Origin: Alcaligenaceae bacterium
GTDB taxonomy: Bacteria; Pseudomonadota; Gammaproteobacteria; Burkholderiales; Burkholderiaceae_B
DNA length: 64,000 nt
Direction: 5' to 3'
Assembly (NCBI GenBank): GCA_013416485.1
Contig: JACCEO010000001.1
Location: forward strand, 264,891 to 328,890
Made by a program: the position numbers and the translations under genes. A model generated the notes under the pieces. That model saw only the letters and a list, made by a program, of their open reading frames with translations. It was not told the origin of the DNA and ran no database searches. The first letter of the stretch is position 1. Each line of letters begins with the position of its first letter. This document shows, piece by piece, positions 19,879 to 29,607 of the stretch.

Positions 19879-20396
19879 CAATCTACAAACTGGGCGATGA
19901 CGCCCCACAAGTACATGACTCTGCTTATGTAGCGGCCGAAGCCACCTTAATCGGCAAAGCTGTTATGTTGGAAAATAGCAGCATCTGGCCAGGTGCGGTT
20001 ATTCGTGGTGACAACGAAGTCATTGTGGTGGGTATAGGTTCGAATATCCAAGAGGGTGCTGTGTTACACACGGATCCTGGCTGCCCATTGACCATAGGAC
20101 AAAACGTCACTGTGGGTCACCAAGCCATGTTGCATGGTTGCACCATAGGCGATGGCGCATTAATAGGTATACAGGCCGTCATACTGAACCGTGCCGTTAT
20201 TGGTGCCCACAGTCTGGTCGGTGCGGGTGCCATAGTGACCGAAGGTAAGGAATTTCCGCCGCGCTCTTTAATACTGGGCGCTCCAGCCAAAGTCGTGCGT
20301 ACGCTGAATGACGATGAAGTTGCTAATCTGAAAGCCAGCGCTAAAAATTACGCCGACCGAGCCGCTTATTTCAAGACAGCGCTGGTTGCTGTTTGA
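19875..20396 (+). CDS. gamma-class carbonic anhydrase family protein
   Basis: Left-handed beta-helix of hexapeptide repeats with the three zinc-type histidines placed as in gamma carbonic anhydrases (VLHTD, and GHQAMLHGC). The length is 173. The start overlaps the ntrX stop (ATGA). Members of this branch (YrdA/PaaY-like) may be active carbonic anhydrases or CoA-thioesterase-like; the sequence alone does not decide. Confidence 0.85.
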   Translation: MTIYKLGDDAPQVHDSAYVAAEATLIGKAVMLENSSIWPGAVIRGDNEVIVVGIGSNIQEGAVLHTDPGCPLTIGQNVTVGHQAMLHGCTIGDGALIGIQAVILNRAVIGAHSLVGAGAIVTEGKEFPPRSLILGAPAKVVRTLNDDEVANLKASAKNYADRAAYFKTALVAV

Positions 20397-21283
20397 GGAC
20401 TATCGCAGCGCCCATGTTGGGCATTATTGCAGTAGTGGCATCGACCTGGGCCTTGTCCGGCTTGGATGCCAGTGCTAAATGGCTGATGGCGGGTGGTATG
20501 TCGCTATGGGTGCTGTGCTGGGTGCGTTACGTGGTGCATCTGGCGCTGGTGTTAATGCTGGTCCTGCCATCGCGTGGCTGGGCGGTAGTGCGTACCCGTA
20601 GACCGCAAGTCCAGTTTTTGCGTGGCACCTTAATACTGCTGGCCACGTTCTCGCTGTTTACTACCTTGCACTACCTGCCGCAGGCGGAATCCACCGCCAT
20701 CAATTTTTTGGCGCCACTAATAGTGCTGTCGCTGGCACCTTGGGTGCTTAAAGAGCCTATGCGGCTTTCGCGGTGGATCGCTGCTGGCGCCGGTTTTTTG
20801 GGTGTGCTTGTCATTATCCGTCCCGGTACTGGCTTGGATAGCATAGGCGTACTTTTTGGCTTGTTAACGGCTTGTACGTTTGCTGCTCAATACATTGTCA
20901 CGCGTCGTGTGGCTAGCGAAGACCCTTTTACCACCCTGATCTGGAGTGGTGCTGTGGGTGCCGTGTTCCTAACCTTGGCATTACCCTTTATTTTGCCTCC
21001 CGCATTACCTTTGCTGCAGGAGTTAAGCCTCTGGCAGTGGTTGATATTATTGGGTACAGGGTTCTGGGGCGCGCTTGGGCATTTGTTGCAAATTCTGGCC
21101 TATCGCCAAGCCGCTGCCTCTATGCTGCAGCCCTTTGTCTACCTACAAATTATTAGCGCTGCCGCCCTGGGCTGGCTGATCTGGGGGCAATTTCCTGATG
21201 CCCTTACCTGGTTGGGTATCGCTATTATTTGTAGTAGCGGCATGATCATAGGCATACTGGAATGGCGCACCCGCAAGGCCTAG
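20393..21283 (+). CDS. DMT-superfamily (EamA) transporter
   Basis: About 296 residues with ten hydrophobic segments in two EamA halves. Each half begins a helix bundle typical of drug/metabolite transporters (second half near VLFGLLTACTFAAQYIV). The start is a TTG overlapping the previous stop by 4 bases; an ATG 21 bp further in is an alternative. The substrate is unknown. Confidence 0.82.
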   Translation: MRTIAAPMLGIIAVVASTWALSGLDASAKWLMAGGMSLWVLCWVRYVVHLALVLMLVLPSRGWAVVRTRRPQVQFLRGTLILLATFSLFTTLHYLPQAESTAINFLAPLIVLSLAPWVLKEPMRLSRWIAAGAGFLGVLVIIRPGTGLDSIGVLFGLLTACTFAAQYIVTRRVASEDPFTTLIWSGAVGAVFLTLALPFILPPALPLLQELSLWQWLILLGTGFWGALGHLLQILAYRQAAASMLQPFVYLQIISAAALGWLIWGQFPDALTWLGIAIICSSGMIIGILEWRTRKA

Positions 21284-21322
21284 TCGTGGTGCGTATGAAC
21301 TGTTTCTATTTATAATTGCAGC

Positions 21323-22276
21323 ATGAGCACAAAAATCCTGATAGTTCGCACATCCTCATTGGGGGATTTAGTACATATGTTGCCTGCTATCTCCGACATT
21401 GCGCGGCATGTGCCGGACGCCAGCATAGACTGGATCGTAGAAGACAGTTTTGTCGAGATCCCCGCCTGGCATCCAGCAGTCCATGAGGTCATCCCGGTTT
21501 CACACCGCCGTTGGCGTAAGAACTGGTGGTCGTCGCAAACCCGTACAGAACGCGCAGCGCTTAAACGTAATCTGGGTGAACGCCAATACGATGTAATTCT
21601 GGATATGCAGGGCTTGATGAAATCGGTATGGCTATTACGCCAAACACATGGTCTGCGTCACGGCCTAAATCGGCGTTCGGCTCGCGAACCATTGGCATCT
21701 TTTTTCTATCATGTAAAGCATGGCGTCGAGTTCTGGCAGCCTGCGGTAATCCGTCAGCGTAAACTTGCTGCGTTGGCGTTTGGTTACGAATGGGATGGTC
21801 CACCGGACTTTGGCCTGCAGGCTATCACCGATGGCGTTGAGATCCAACCCTACGCGGTCATCATGCCCTCGGCCAGTCGCGACGACAAACTTTGGGATCG
21901 TGAAGCTTGGCTAGCGGTGTTCAAACGTTTGGGTGAGCACGGCCTAAGTCTTAAATTATTATCGGGTAGCCCTAGCGAAACCCAACGTGCCCAAGATCTA
22001 GTGGCGGGCATTCCTAATGCCAGCGTCTTGCCGCGTATGGGGCTGACAGAAGTCGCTCATGTGCTGGCCGCCGCTCGTATTATGGTGGGTTTGGACAGTG
22101 GGCTGACCCACTTGTCAGCTGGTTTAGGGCGGCCCACTATCGGTATTTATAAAGCCTCCACACCAGTACGTACACCCCTAGAGGGTAAGTCGTATACCGC
22201 CAGTTTGGGCGAACGGGGTAATGCGCCATCGGTGGAAACCGTACTTAGCGCTGTCGAGCAGGCGCTGGCGTTTTGA
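21323..22276 (+). CDS. waaC: lipopolysaccharide heptosyltransferase I
   Basis: GT9-family enzyme that adds the first heptose to Kdo2-lipid A. The N-terminus (KILIVRTSSLGDLVHMLPA) and the nucleotide-sugar segment (GLDSGLTHLSAGLGRPTIGIY) are diagnostic, and the length of 317 is usual. It is followed directly by waaA, so the two inner-core steps are encoded together. Confidence 0.94.
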   Translation: MSTKILIVRTSSLGDLVHMLPAISDIARHVPDASIDWIVEDSFVEIPAWHPAVHEVIPVSHRRWRKNWWSSQTRTERAALKRNLGERQYDVILDMQGLMKSVWLLRQTHGLRHGLNRRSAREPLASFFYHVKHGVEFWQPAVIRQRKLAALAFGYEWDGPPDFGLQAITDGVEIQPYAVIMPSASRDDKLWDREAWLAVFKRLGEHGLSLKLLSGSPSETQRAQDLVAGIPNASVLPRMGLTEVAHVLAAARIMVGLDSGLTHLSAGLGRPTIGIYKASTPVRTPLEGKSYTASLGERGNAPSVETVLSAVEQALAF

Positions 22277-23592
22277 ATCGCTTTGCTTACACTTTATTGA
22301 TACGGTTGTTGACTCCAGGGTTGTTGGCCTGGATGGCTTGGCGTGCGCGCCGTTCGGGTGGTGCGTGGGGGGTATTTTCCGGCGAACGCTTTGGGCGTTA
22401 TTCTGGATCCAGCCCTTTGCAAAAACCTGTGTGGGTACATGCGGTCAGTCTAGGTGAAACCCGTGCTGCTCAACCTTTTATCCGAGCCTTGCTGGATCAA
22501 GGGGATCAGGTCTTGTTAACCCACATGACAGTGACTGGTTTGGCCGAAGGTGCACGTGCTTTCGCCGATGACATTGCTCGTGGTCAATTGGTTCAACAAT
22601 GGTTGCCATACGATTTTCCCGGCAGTACGCGACGTTTTATGGCGTATTACCAGCCTAAGGTTGGGGTGTTAATTGAACGTGAGGTTTGGCCTAACGTATT
22701 GGCAGCAGCACGTCAGGCAGCGGTGCCCATGATGCTGGTTAGTGCTAGGTTTTCCGATCATGCATTGCGACAAAGTCTGCGTATTGGTAGTGTGATGCGC
22801 CAGGCGTATGCCAGTTTTTCAGTGGTATATGCCCAGACACTGCAAGATGCACAGCGGCTGGAACAGGCCGGTGCCCAGGCTGTCAGGGTGTCGGGTAATT
22901 TCAAGTTTGATGTCAGTTTGTCGCAAAAGTGCATACAGGCTGGCCGTCAGTTTGCAGCGGCTTTGCCCCGCAAAATGCTGACGATTGCCAGTACTCGTGA
23001 AGGCGAAGACGCGTTGTTTATTCAGGCGATTAGCCGTCAGATCAAACGCGCTCAGGTCCAGGGCAGGGATTTGTCTCAAGAAGTCTTGTTTTGCTTGATA
23101 CCACGCCATCCACAACGCTTCGATGAGGCTGCAGGTTTATTGCAACAGGCCGGATTGGCATTTGAGCGACGTTCTTTATTGCATCAGCAAGTGGAAAGTA
23201 GCGAGGTTGCTGCCCGGCTGTGTGCCGATGCTACCGTGCTGTTAGGCGATACTTTAGGCGAGATGCCGCGTTATTATGCGGCCAGTCAGGTGGCGATAGT
23301 GGCGGGTAGCTTCCTGCCCTTCGGTGGGCAGAACTTTATTGAAGCCTGTGCGGTGGGGGTGCCGGTGGTGGTAGGGCCGCACACACGTAACTTCGAACAA
23401 GCGGTGGTTGACGCCATCGATGAAGGGGCAGCGATACGCTGTGCTGATGCCGACGCTGCTTTGCAAATGGCATTGCAGTTACTGGATGAGCCACAACGTT
23501 TAAGTCGTATGGCTAAAGCGGGCGAGCATTGGGTGCAAAAGCATGCCGGTGCCGTAGCGCGTGTAGTTAGTAGTTTGGCCCGTTTGCGCTAG
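22273..23592 (+). CDS. waaA: Kdo transferase
   Basis: The 439-residue enzyme adds Kdo to lipid IVA. It has the N-terminal membrane anchor (TLLIRLLTPGLLAWMAW), the VWVHAVSLGETRAA acceptor motif and the C-terminal GT-B segment (GGQNFIEACAVGVPVVVGP). The start is TTG, overlapping the waaC stop by 4 bases. Its stop overlaps that of a small gene on the other strand. Confidence 0.94.
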   Translation: MNRFAYTLLIRLLTPGLLAWMAWRARRSGGAWGVFSGERFGRYSGSSPLQKPVWVHAVSLGETRAAQPFIRALLDQGDQVLLTHMTVTGLAEGARAFADDIARGQLVQQWLPYDFPGSTRRFMAYYQPKVGVLIEREVWPNVLAAARQAAVPMMLVSARFSDHALRQSLRIGSVMRQAYASFSVVYAQTLQDAQRLEQAGAQAVRVSGNFKFDVSLSQKCIQAGRQFAAALPRKMLTIASTREGEDALFIQAISRQIKRAQVQGRDLSQEVLFCLIPRHPQRFDEAAGLLQQAGLAFERRSLLHQQVESSEVAARLCADATVLLGDTLGEMPRYYAASQVAIVAGSFLPFGGQNFIEACAVGVPVVVGPHTRNFEQAVVDAIDEGAAIRCADADAALQMALQLLDEPQRLSRMAKAGEHWVQKHAGAVARVVSSLARLR

Positions 23593-23762
23593 CTGCCGGT
23601 GTTGGCTGGCACGGGCGCACCTATGGTGATGGCTTGTTGATTACGTTCAGTCAGGAAGCGCGGCTCACGCCCTTGTTCGCTAGGTGGCGTACCAAAAAAA
23701 CCTTGTCCCCACGCCAGTAGGGCAATATTAGCGATTAGGATAATAAAAAACACGACGCGCAT
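23589..23762 (-). CDS. small single-pass membrane protein, 57 residues, unknown function
   Basis: A complete frame with ATG at 23762 and TAG at 23589 encodes MRVVFFIILIANIALLAWGQ followed by a polar tail rich in Pro, Gln and Glu and ending PANTGS. It has one hydrophobic N-terminal helix that could be a signal anchor. The stop codon overlaps the waaA stop on the opposite strand. The clean composition (an uninterrupted hydrophobic stretch followed by a polar tail) argues for a real gene, but no family is recognised. Confidence 0.6.
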   Translation of the reverse strand: MRVVFFIILIANIALLAWGQGFFGTPPSEQGREPRFLTERNQQAITIGAPVPANTGS

Positions 23763-23867
23763 GGCGTGGCTCCGTAATAGGGTGGTTTCAACGTATATCG
23801 ATTATGATTTTACCTGCTACACGGCCAATTACCGTGACACCTTCTTTTTTGAAAAAGCACTCCGAAC

Positions 23868-24701
23868 ATGAAACCCATACGTAAAGCTATTTTCCCTGTC
23901 GCTGGGCTGGGCACCCGGTTTTTGCCAGCCACTAAGGCCATGCCTAAGGAAATGCTGCCCATCGTGGACAAGCCCTTAATCCAATACGCTGTTGAAGAAG
24001 CTATCGCGGCAGGCATTACAGATCTGATTTTTATTACAGGCCGCAACAAGCGCGCTATAGAAGATCATTTTGATACGGCGCCGGAACTGGAAAGGGAGTT
24101 GGCTGCTAAAGGCAAACAAGAACTGTTGGATCTGGTGCGCAATGTCATACCGTCTCATGTGAACTGCATTTATACACGCCAGCATGCGCCCCTAGGCCTA
24201 GGGCATGCTGTATTGTGTGCTGCGCCTATTGTGGGCAATGAACCCTTTGTGGTTCTGTTGGCAGATGACTTGATTGATGCCACTACTGCGGCCACCTTGC
24301 AGTTGGTCGAGGCCGCGCATCAGCATAATGGCAGTGTGGTTGCCATACAAAATGTGGATAAATCACAAACCCATAAATACGGGATTATTTCAGGGGATGC
24401 GGTTAACGGTAAAACCACACGCTTAAGCGGCATAGTGGAAAAGCCTGATCCTGCCGTGGCACCGACGACCTTGGCCGTAGTGGGGCGTTATGTGTTGGAA
24501 CCGGAAATATTCGACTGTCTGCGTCAGACCCAGGCGGGTGTGGGCGGGGAAATTCAATTGACAGATGGCATTGCACGCTTGCTACAACAACGTGGCGTGT
24601 ATGGTTATCAGTACGATGGCTTGCGTTACGACTGTGGTAGCAAAGAAGGTTTTTTTAAAGCCACTATGGAATTAGGTCGTAAGTATCACGGGCTAAGCTG
24701 A
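23868..24701 (+). CDS. galU: UTP--glucose-1-phosphate uridylyltransferase
   Basis: Makes UDP-glucose for surface polysaccharides. It has the nucleotide-binding start [20 protein letters not shown], the [13 protein letters not shown] segment, VVLLADD and GIVEKPDPA. The 277-residue length is typical. The last 16 bp overlap the end of coaX, which runs the other way. Confidence 0.96.
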   Translation: MKPIRKAIFPVAGLGTRFLPATKAMPKEMLPIVDKPLIQYAVEEAIAAGITDLIFITGRNKRAIEDHFDTAPELERELAAKGKQELLDLVRNVIPSHVNCIYTRQHAPLGLGHAVLCAAPIVGNEPFVVLLADDLIDATTAATLQLVEAAHQHNGSVVAIQNVDKSQTHKYGIISGDAVNGKTTRLSGIVEKPDPAVAPTTLAVVGRYVLEPEIFDCLRQTQAGVGGEIQLTDGIARLLQQRGVYGYQYDGLRYDCGSKEGFFKATMELGRKYHGLS

Positions 24702-25543
24702 TCGTTACACGCTAGCTGGGCCAGGCCGTCCAAGACAGGTGACGCCAACCATTGTATGGGTTTGGTAGGCAGGTTTAGCTTGGTTTGCATGGTGCTTAGT
24801 AAGGCTTGAACTTCGTTTTCCAGGGCAGTCCAAGCGCCACCGGCACTAAACACCCTAGGGGCGATTTGATGCGTTTCCTGTACTGCCAGCCACTGGCGTA
24901 GCAACGCACCTGCCTGAGCTGCGGCAACACCACTACTAATCGCAAGCTGGGTACTGTTTGGGAAAGCAGCTGTGGCTCCTTGGGCAGCGGGTAACCTAGC
25001 AGTGCCTGTGTTTAATGACATACGCATAAGATCTGCGCCGGGCAATATTAGACCACCTACAAATCGCCATTGTGGGTTTGTATGGTTGCTGTTATTGCAG
25101 CGAACCAGTGTGTCTATGGTGGTGGCTGTGCCAAAGTTGGCCAGCATCATGGGGGTGTTGCTACCGTCTTGTTGGGTAGCCAGGCCTATCATAGCCATCC
25201 AGCGGTCAGGGCCCAGCTGGGCCGGCTGCGTATACCCATTATGTACATTGGCGTTTGTGGGCTGGCTATGGTTCCAGTGTATGTGGATGGCGTGTTGGTG
25301 TAGCAGCAGGGTATCCAATGATAGTGCCACGCTGTCGCCCGCTACATTGACACCAATGGCAGCGGCTAGCCGTACTGGCTGTTGCCTTATCCAGTCTGCT
25401 AACTTTTCAATATTGCTATGGGCCAGGGCGATACTGCTGGTTTCACGCCGACCTGTGGCGGGGAGTACCCAACCGGCTTTTAACCGTGTGTTGCCCACAT
25501 CTATCAGTAGAACGGCGGGTGGTAAAACCTGAGTCTGGGTCAT
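24686..25543 (-). CDS. coaX: type III pantothenate kinase
   Basis: First step of coenzyme A synthesis. The ASKHA-fold motifs are seen: the N-terminal phosphate loop [26 protein letters not shown], and [12 protein letters not shown] chose the ATG at 25543 (MTQTQVLPP, 285 residues). It lies 13 bp after the birA stop, and the longer frame would overlap birA. It is in an operon with birA, as in Bordetella-type genomes. Confidence 0.93.
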   Translation of the reverse strand: MTQTQVLPPAVLLIDVGNTRLKAGWVLPATGRRETSSIALAHSNIEKLADWIRQQPVRLAAAIGVNVAGDSVALSLDTLLLHQHAIHIHWNHSQPTNANVHNGYTQPAQLGPDRWMAMIGLATQQDGSNTPMMLANFGTATTIDTLVRCNNSNHTNPQWRFVGGLILPGADLMRMSLNTGTARLPAAQGATAAFPNSTQLAISSGVAAAQAGALLRQWLAVQETHQIAPRVFSAGGAWTALENEVQALLSTMQTKLNLPTKPIQWLASPVLDGLAQLACNDQLSP

Positions 25544-25556
25544 AGCAGTAGCGCGT

Positions 25557-26429
25557 TTATAGTGCGGATTGTGGCCGCACAGAAATTTCACCGACAGTAA
25601 TTGGGCTGATGCCATCTGGACCCTTCACCAATAGTTGGCCCCAGGTGTTCACGCCGCATGCAATGCCCGCTTGAATAATGCGTCCATCGTCCAGCACATT
25701 GATGGCCTGGCCAGCCAGAACATCGACCGCCGCATAGTGATTGGGGAAGTCATCAAACCCGTAAGCAGTGACATGATTCAGTCGCTGATACCACCCTTGG
25801 GCGATGCCTGCGACGATATCTGTGACCTGAGCGTTAGCAGCCACGTGGTCTTCGTGACAAACTTCATGCCAGTCTGCAACCTGTCGATTCAGGGATACGC
25901 TGAGGGCGCGCGCGTCATTCAGGTTGATGCCGATACCCATGATAGCGACATAATGGTCGGGCGATATCCTGGATGCCCCAGAACGGGTAATTTCTACCAG
26001 TATGCCGGCAAGCTTGGCAGATTGCCACTGTATGTCGTTAGGCCACTTCATGGACAGGCGGGTTTGGTTTTTTGGGGCTATGAATGTGCGCAGTACGTCG
26101 CAAGCCACTACCCCTGCTAGTGGCGATAGCGTAGGTAGTTGCCGGGGTGGCAGGAAGACATCGAATGCACAAGAGAACATCAGGTTCGCATTGATGCGAT
26201 TTTGCCAGGTCCGCCCTGCACGACCACGCCCTTGCTCTTGCAAGTGGGCACCTAGCAGCCAGGGCCTAGCCAATAGACCGCTAGTGCTACGAGCACGCGC
26301 CAGTAACTGTGCATTGGTCGAAGTCGTACTGTCTACCCAATCCAACTGTTGGAAATGGGGCAGCGCATGTGCTAATGCCGCATGCATTTGACTGGGCTCG
26401 GGTAGCTGGGTGGGTATCGGTCTATTCAT
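25557..26429 (-). CDS. birA: biotin--[acetyl-CoA carboxylase] ligase, without DNA-binding domain
   Basis: The 290-residue protein has the ligase core: DSTTSTNAQLL, the biotinyl-AMP loop QEQGRGRAGRTWQ and the KWPNDIQ segment (Lys that binds substrate). The N-terminal winged helix of E. coli BirA is absent, so it should not repress bio genes directly. It is divergent from the hydrolase gene, with 58 bp between the starts. Confidence 0.93.
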   Translation of the reverse strand: MNRPIPTQLPEPSQMHAALAHALPHFQQLDWVDSTTSTNAQLLARARSTSGLLARPWLLGAHLQEQGRGRAGRTWQNRINANLMFSCAFDVFLPPRQLPTLSPLAGVVACDVLRTFIAPKNQTRLSMKWPNDIQWQSAKLAGILVEITRSGASRISPDHYVAIMGIGINLNDARALSVSLNRQVADWHEVCHEDHVAANAQVTDIVAGIAQGWYQRLNHVTAYGFDDFPNHYAAVDVLAGQAINVLDDGRIIQAGIACGVNTWGQLLVKGPDGISPITVGEISVRPQSAL

Positions 26430-26487
26430 GGTGAAAAAATAAGGGCGTGTAGGGTATTATGGCATTGTCTTTATTGAGCAGAGCCTT

Positions 26488-27132
26488 ATGCAAGCCCGTA
26501 CTGAAAAAATTACGTTCCAGGGCGCCGCTGGCGCCATAGACTGCATCCTTGATATTCCCTTCCAAGCGCCTGTCGGTTGGGCCTTGGTGCTACATCCTCA
26601 TTCTTTGCAAGGTGGTACACGTGACAATAAAATAGTCACAACGATTGCCCGCGCTTGTCTGGAACAGGGTTTACTGGTTGTACGTCCTAATTTCCGTGGG
26701 GTGGGCGCTTCGGAAGGTGAGTTTGATCATGCGGTAGGCGAAGCGGCCGATATGCTGCAGTTAATTCAGCAGTTTACCCAGTCCTGGCCAGAAGCAGCTA
26801 TGGGTAAGTGGGTGCTAGCAGGGTTTTCATTTGGTACCGGGGTGGCTGCACGGGTGTATTCCGAGCTGGCACAGGCCCAGAAAACCGTGCCAGATACGGT
26901 CATTTTGGTGGGGTCGGCAGTAGGCCGCTTCACTAACGATAACTTGACCTTGCCTGACGATACCCTGCTAATTCATGGCGAAGACGACGAGGTCGTCCCC
27001 TTGTCTGAAGTCATGGATTTCGCTCGTCCGCGAGTTTTGCCTGTGGTGGTTATCCCTGAAGCTACACATTTCTTTCACGGCAAGCTGCTTATTCTAAGAC
27101 GCCTGGTGCAACAGCGCCTGGATGTACTGTAG
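26488..27132 (+). CDS. alpha/beta hydrolase of the dienelactone-hydrolase-like/YsgA group
   Basis: The 214-residue protein shows HPHSLQGG near the N-terminus, RPNFRGVGASEGEFD, the nucleophile elbow GFSFGT, the acid segment HGEDDEVVP and the histidine in EATHFFHGKL. This is a full catalytic triad. Similar proteins are annotated only as alpha/beta hydrolases. It lies upstream of dacC on the same strand, with 25 bp between. Confidence 0.85.
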   Translation: MQARTEKITFQGAAGAIDCILDIPFQAPVGWALVLHPHSLQGGTRDNKIVTTIARACLEQGLLVVRPNFRGVGASEGEFDHAVGEAADMLQLIQQFTQSWPEAAMGKWVLAGFSFGTGVAARVYSELAQAQKTVPDTVILVGSAVGRFTNDNLTLPDDTLLIHGEDDEVVPLSEVMDFARPRVLPVVVIPEATHFFHGKLLILRRLVQQRLDVL

Positions 27133-27157
27133 TTCCCCAATTCGCTCATAAATTGAT

Positions 27158-28432
27158 ATGCCCATGACCTTATTTCGTTTTTTGCCCTTGCGTATTTCTT
27201 CCATAGTGGCTGGCTTGGCGTTGTCCATAGCCCCTACTTTGGTTTTATCTCAAACTGGGGCGGCTAATCTGGTTGCCGCCGACAACACGCCATCAACCGC
27301 CGCGTATGTGAGTACCCCCTCATCGACTGCTGCAATGGCCAGCTTTACCACCGTGGGTGAGCTCTCAACGGTGCCTGCGCCCGTCTTGACCGCTAAGGCC
27401 TGGCTATCTCTGGACGTGAATAGCGGCCAAATCATTGCTGCTTTGGGGCCCGACGAGCGCGTCGAACCTGCATCTTTAACTAAGTTGATGTCTGCGTATT
27501 TGGTGTTTTCTGCCATTGAAGATAAACGCCTAAGCCTGGACCAAACCGTTAATATTTCAGAGAATGCCTGGAAAACTGAAGGTTCCAGGATGTTTGTTAA
27601 ACCTAACTCTCAGGTTAGTGTCGATGACTTGCTGCGTGGCGTGATCGTGCAATCAGGTAATGACGCCACTGTTGCCTTGGCAGAAGCGGTAGCTGGTAGC
27701 GAGTCGGCATTTGCTGCCCTTATGAACGACGAGGCGGCGCGCCAGGGCTTGCGTGACACCCATTTTGTGAACTCTACTGGTTTGCCCGACCCTACTCACC
27801 TGACGACGGTTCGTGATCTGGCCATATTGTCCAGTAATCTGGTGCGACGTTACCCGCAGTATCTGCATTACTACGGTCAAAAAGAATACACCTACAATAA
27901 TATCAAGCAGCCTAACCGCAATCGTTTGCTATGGGCGGACGAAACTGTTGATGGCCTGAAAACCGGTCATACCCAGTCGGCAGGTTATTGTTTGGTATCT
28001 ACGGCGGATCGTAATGGCCGACGCATAGTCAGCGTGGTGGTCGGTGCCGCCAGCGATGCTGCGCGTACAGAAAATAGCCTTAAATTACTGAACTGGAGCT
28101 TCCAGAATTTTGACACCATCAAGCTTTACGATGATGAAAAGCCAGCCGTTAATGCACGAGTCTGGGAAGGCCAGGCTGAAACCGTAGGTTTGGGTGCCTT
28201 GCAGCCGACATGGGTTACTGTGCCGCGTGGAATGGGTCCACAAGTAGAGCCCGTAGCGCGCTATACCCAGCCGTTAATTGCCCCGCTCACCAAAGGTAGC
28301 AAAGTAGGCAGCTTGACCCTGTCACTAGAGGGTAAAACTCTGCGCGAAAACTCACTCTATATTATGGAAGATGTCCAGGAAGCGGGCTTTTTTGCCCGGA
28401 TCTGGGACAAAATTCATTTGTTGTTTCAATAA
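27158..28432 (+). CDS. dacC: D-alanyl-D-alanine carboxypeptidase (PBP5/6 family)
   Basis: It trims peptidoglycan pentapeptides in the periplasm. The protein has a signal peptide (residues 1-30), the serine motif SLTK, the SGND motif and the KTG motif (DGLKTGHTQSAG), then the C-terminal beta domain and a terminal amphipathic helix. The length of 424 is slightly above E. coli PBP5 because of a Ser/Thr/Ala-rich stretch after the signal. The D-amino acid transaminase follows at 10 bp. Confidence 0.92.
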   Translation: MPMTLFRFLPLRISSIVAGLALSIAPTLVLSQTGAANLVAADNTPSTAAYVSTPSSTAAMASFTTVGELSTVPAPVLTAKAWLSLDVNSGQIIAALGPDERVEPASLTKLMSAYLVFSAIEDKRLSLDQTVNISENAWKTEGSRMFVKPNSQVSVDDLLRGVIVQSGNDATVALAEAVAGSESAFAALMNDEAARQGLRDTHFVNSTGLPDPTHLTTVRDLAILSSNLVRRYPQYLHYYGQKEYTYNNIKQPNRNRLLWADETVDGLKTGHTQSAGYCLVSTADRNGRRIVSVVVGAASDAARTENSLKLLNWSFQNFDTIKLYDDEKPAVNARVWEGQAETVGLGALQPTWVTVPRGMGPQVEPVARYTQPLIAPLTKGSKVGSLTLSLEGKTLRENSLYIMEDVQEAGFFARIWDKIHLLFQ

Positions 28433-28442
28433 AGGCTGACTC

Positions 28443-29312
28443 ATGATTCCCCATGTCGATAACGACAGTATTGTTTATCTGAACGGCGACTACCTACGTT
28501 TGGGTGATGCCCAAGTGTCTGTGTTGGATCGTGGCTTTATTTTTGGCGATGGCATTTATGATGTCGTGCCTGCGTATAACGGCAAGCCATTTCGTATGGA
28601 TGGGCATCTGGCTCGTCTAGAACGTAGCCTGGCCTCTATCGGTATAGAAACTGGCATGCAGCGCCAAGACTGGGAAACCTTAGTCCAGGGTATGTTGCAA
28701 CGTTCTGGTTTGGGCGATTGCATGGTGTATATCCAAGTCACCCGTGGTGTGGCTAAGCGTGATCACGCCTTCCCTGAAGGCGTCAAACCTACCGTGTTTT
28801 GCATGGTTTCGCCCTTTGTCAGGCCCACGCAGGCTTTGCGCCAGCAGGGTCTAAGTGCAGTTGGCATGGAAGACGTACGTTGGTTGCGCTGCGAGATCAA
28901 ATCCATTTCCTTGCTGGGCAACGTTTTGGCTAAACAATATGCCGTAGATGCTGGCGTAGACGATGTCCTGCAGTTTCGTGATGGCAATCTTACCGAAGGC
29001 TCAGCTGCCAATATTTGGGTCGTCAAAGACGGCGTGTTGTTGGCGCCACCGCGCAATAACCTGATTCTGGAAGGCATACGTTACGGCTTGATGGAAGAGC
29101 TGGCCCAGGCTGCAGGCATTCAATTTACTGCCCGGCCAATATCACGCCAAGAAGTGGAAAATGCCGATGAACTTATGTTGTCGTCGGCCACCAAAGAACT
29201 ATTGCCCATCACATCATATGATGGCCACCCTGTAGGTAGTGGACAGCCCGGTTCGGTCTACGCTGCGCTGCGCCAAGGCTACGATGACGCCATTGAAAAA
29301 TTGCTAGGATAA
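28443..29312 (+). CDS. dat: D-amino acid aminotransferase
   Basis: Fold-type IV PLP enzyme of 289 residues. It shows DRGFIFGDGIYDVVP, the PLP lysine in CEIKSISLLGNVLAK, and TEGSAANIWVV. It interconverts D-alanine and D-glutamate with their keto acids. Its place right after a D-Ala-D-Ala carboxypeptidase suggests handling of released D-alanine; this is inference. A branched-chain aminotransferase assignment is less likely. Confidence 0.88.
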   Translation: MIPHVDNDSIVYLNGDYLRLGDAQVSVLDRGFIFGDGIYDVVPAYNGKPFRMDGHLARLERSLASIGIETGMQRQDWETLVQGMLQRSGLGDCMVYIQVTRGVAKRDHAFPEGVKPTVFCMVSPFVRPTQALRQQGLSAVGMEDVRWLRCEIKSISLLGNVLAKQYAVDAGVDDVLQFRDGNLTEGSAANIWVVKDGVLLAPPRNNLILEGIRYGLMEELAQAAGIQFTARPISRQEVENADELMLSSATKELLPITSYDGHPVGSGQPGSVYAALRQGYDDAIEKLLG

Positions 29313-29319
29313 ACACCTT

Positions 29320-29604
29320 ATGACCAAACCCGGTGATATACCGCCCGAAGAGTCTCTGATCACTTACCCTAGTGACTTCCCCATTAAAGTGATGGGTAAA
29401 TCACACCCCGATCTGGCTCAAACTTTAAGCGAAATTGTGCTGCAATTCGATCCTGGTTTTGACATCAGCACTATAGAAATGCGCCCTAGCAAAAGTGGTA
29501 ATTATTTAGGCCTGACCTTTACGGTACGCGCCACCTCGCGCGAGCAACTGGATGAGCTGTATCGCAGCTTGCATGGGCACCATATGGTGTCTGTGATCTT
29601 GTAA
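29320..29604 (+). CDS. YbeD/DUF493 family protein
   Basis: A 94-residue protein with the DUF493 pattern: YPSDFPIKVMGKSHPDL, then a ferredoxin-like alpha/beta fold ending HHMVSVIL. It lies between dat and lipB, the position ybeD has between dacA and lipB in E. coli. It is linked to lipoate metabolism by neighbourhood only. Confidence 0.88.
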   Translation: MTKPGDIPPEESLITYPSDFPIKVMGKSHPDLAQTLSEIVLQFDPGFDISTIEMRPSKSGNYLGLTFTVRATSREQLDELYRSLHGHHMVSVIL

Positions 29605-29607
29605 GTA

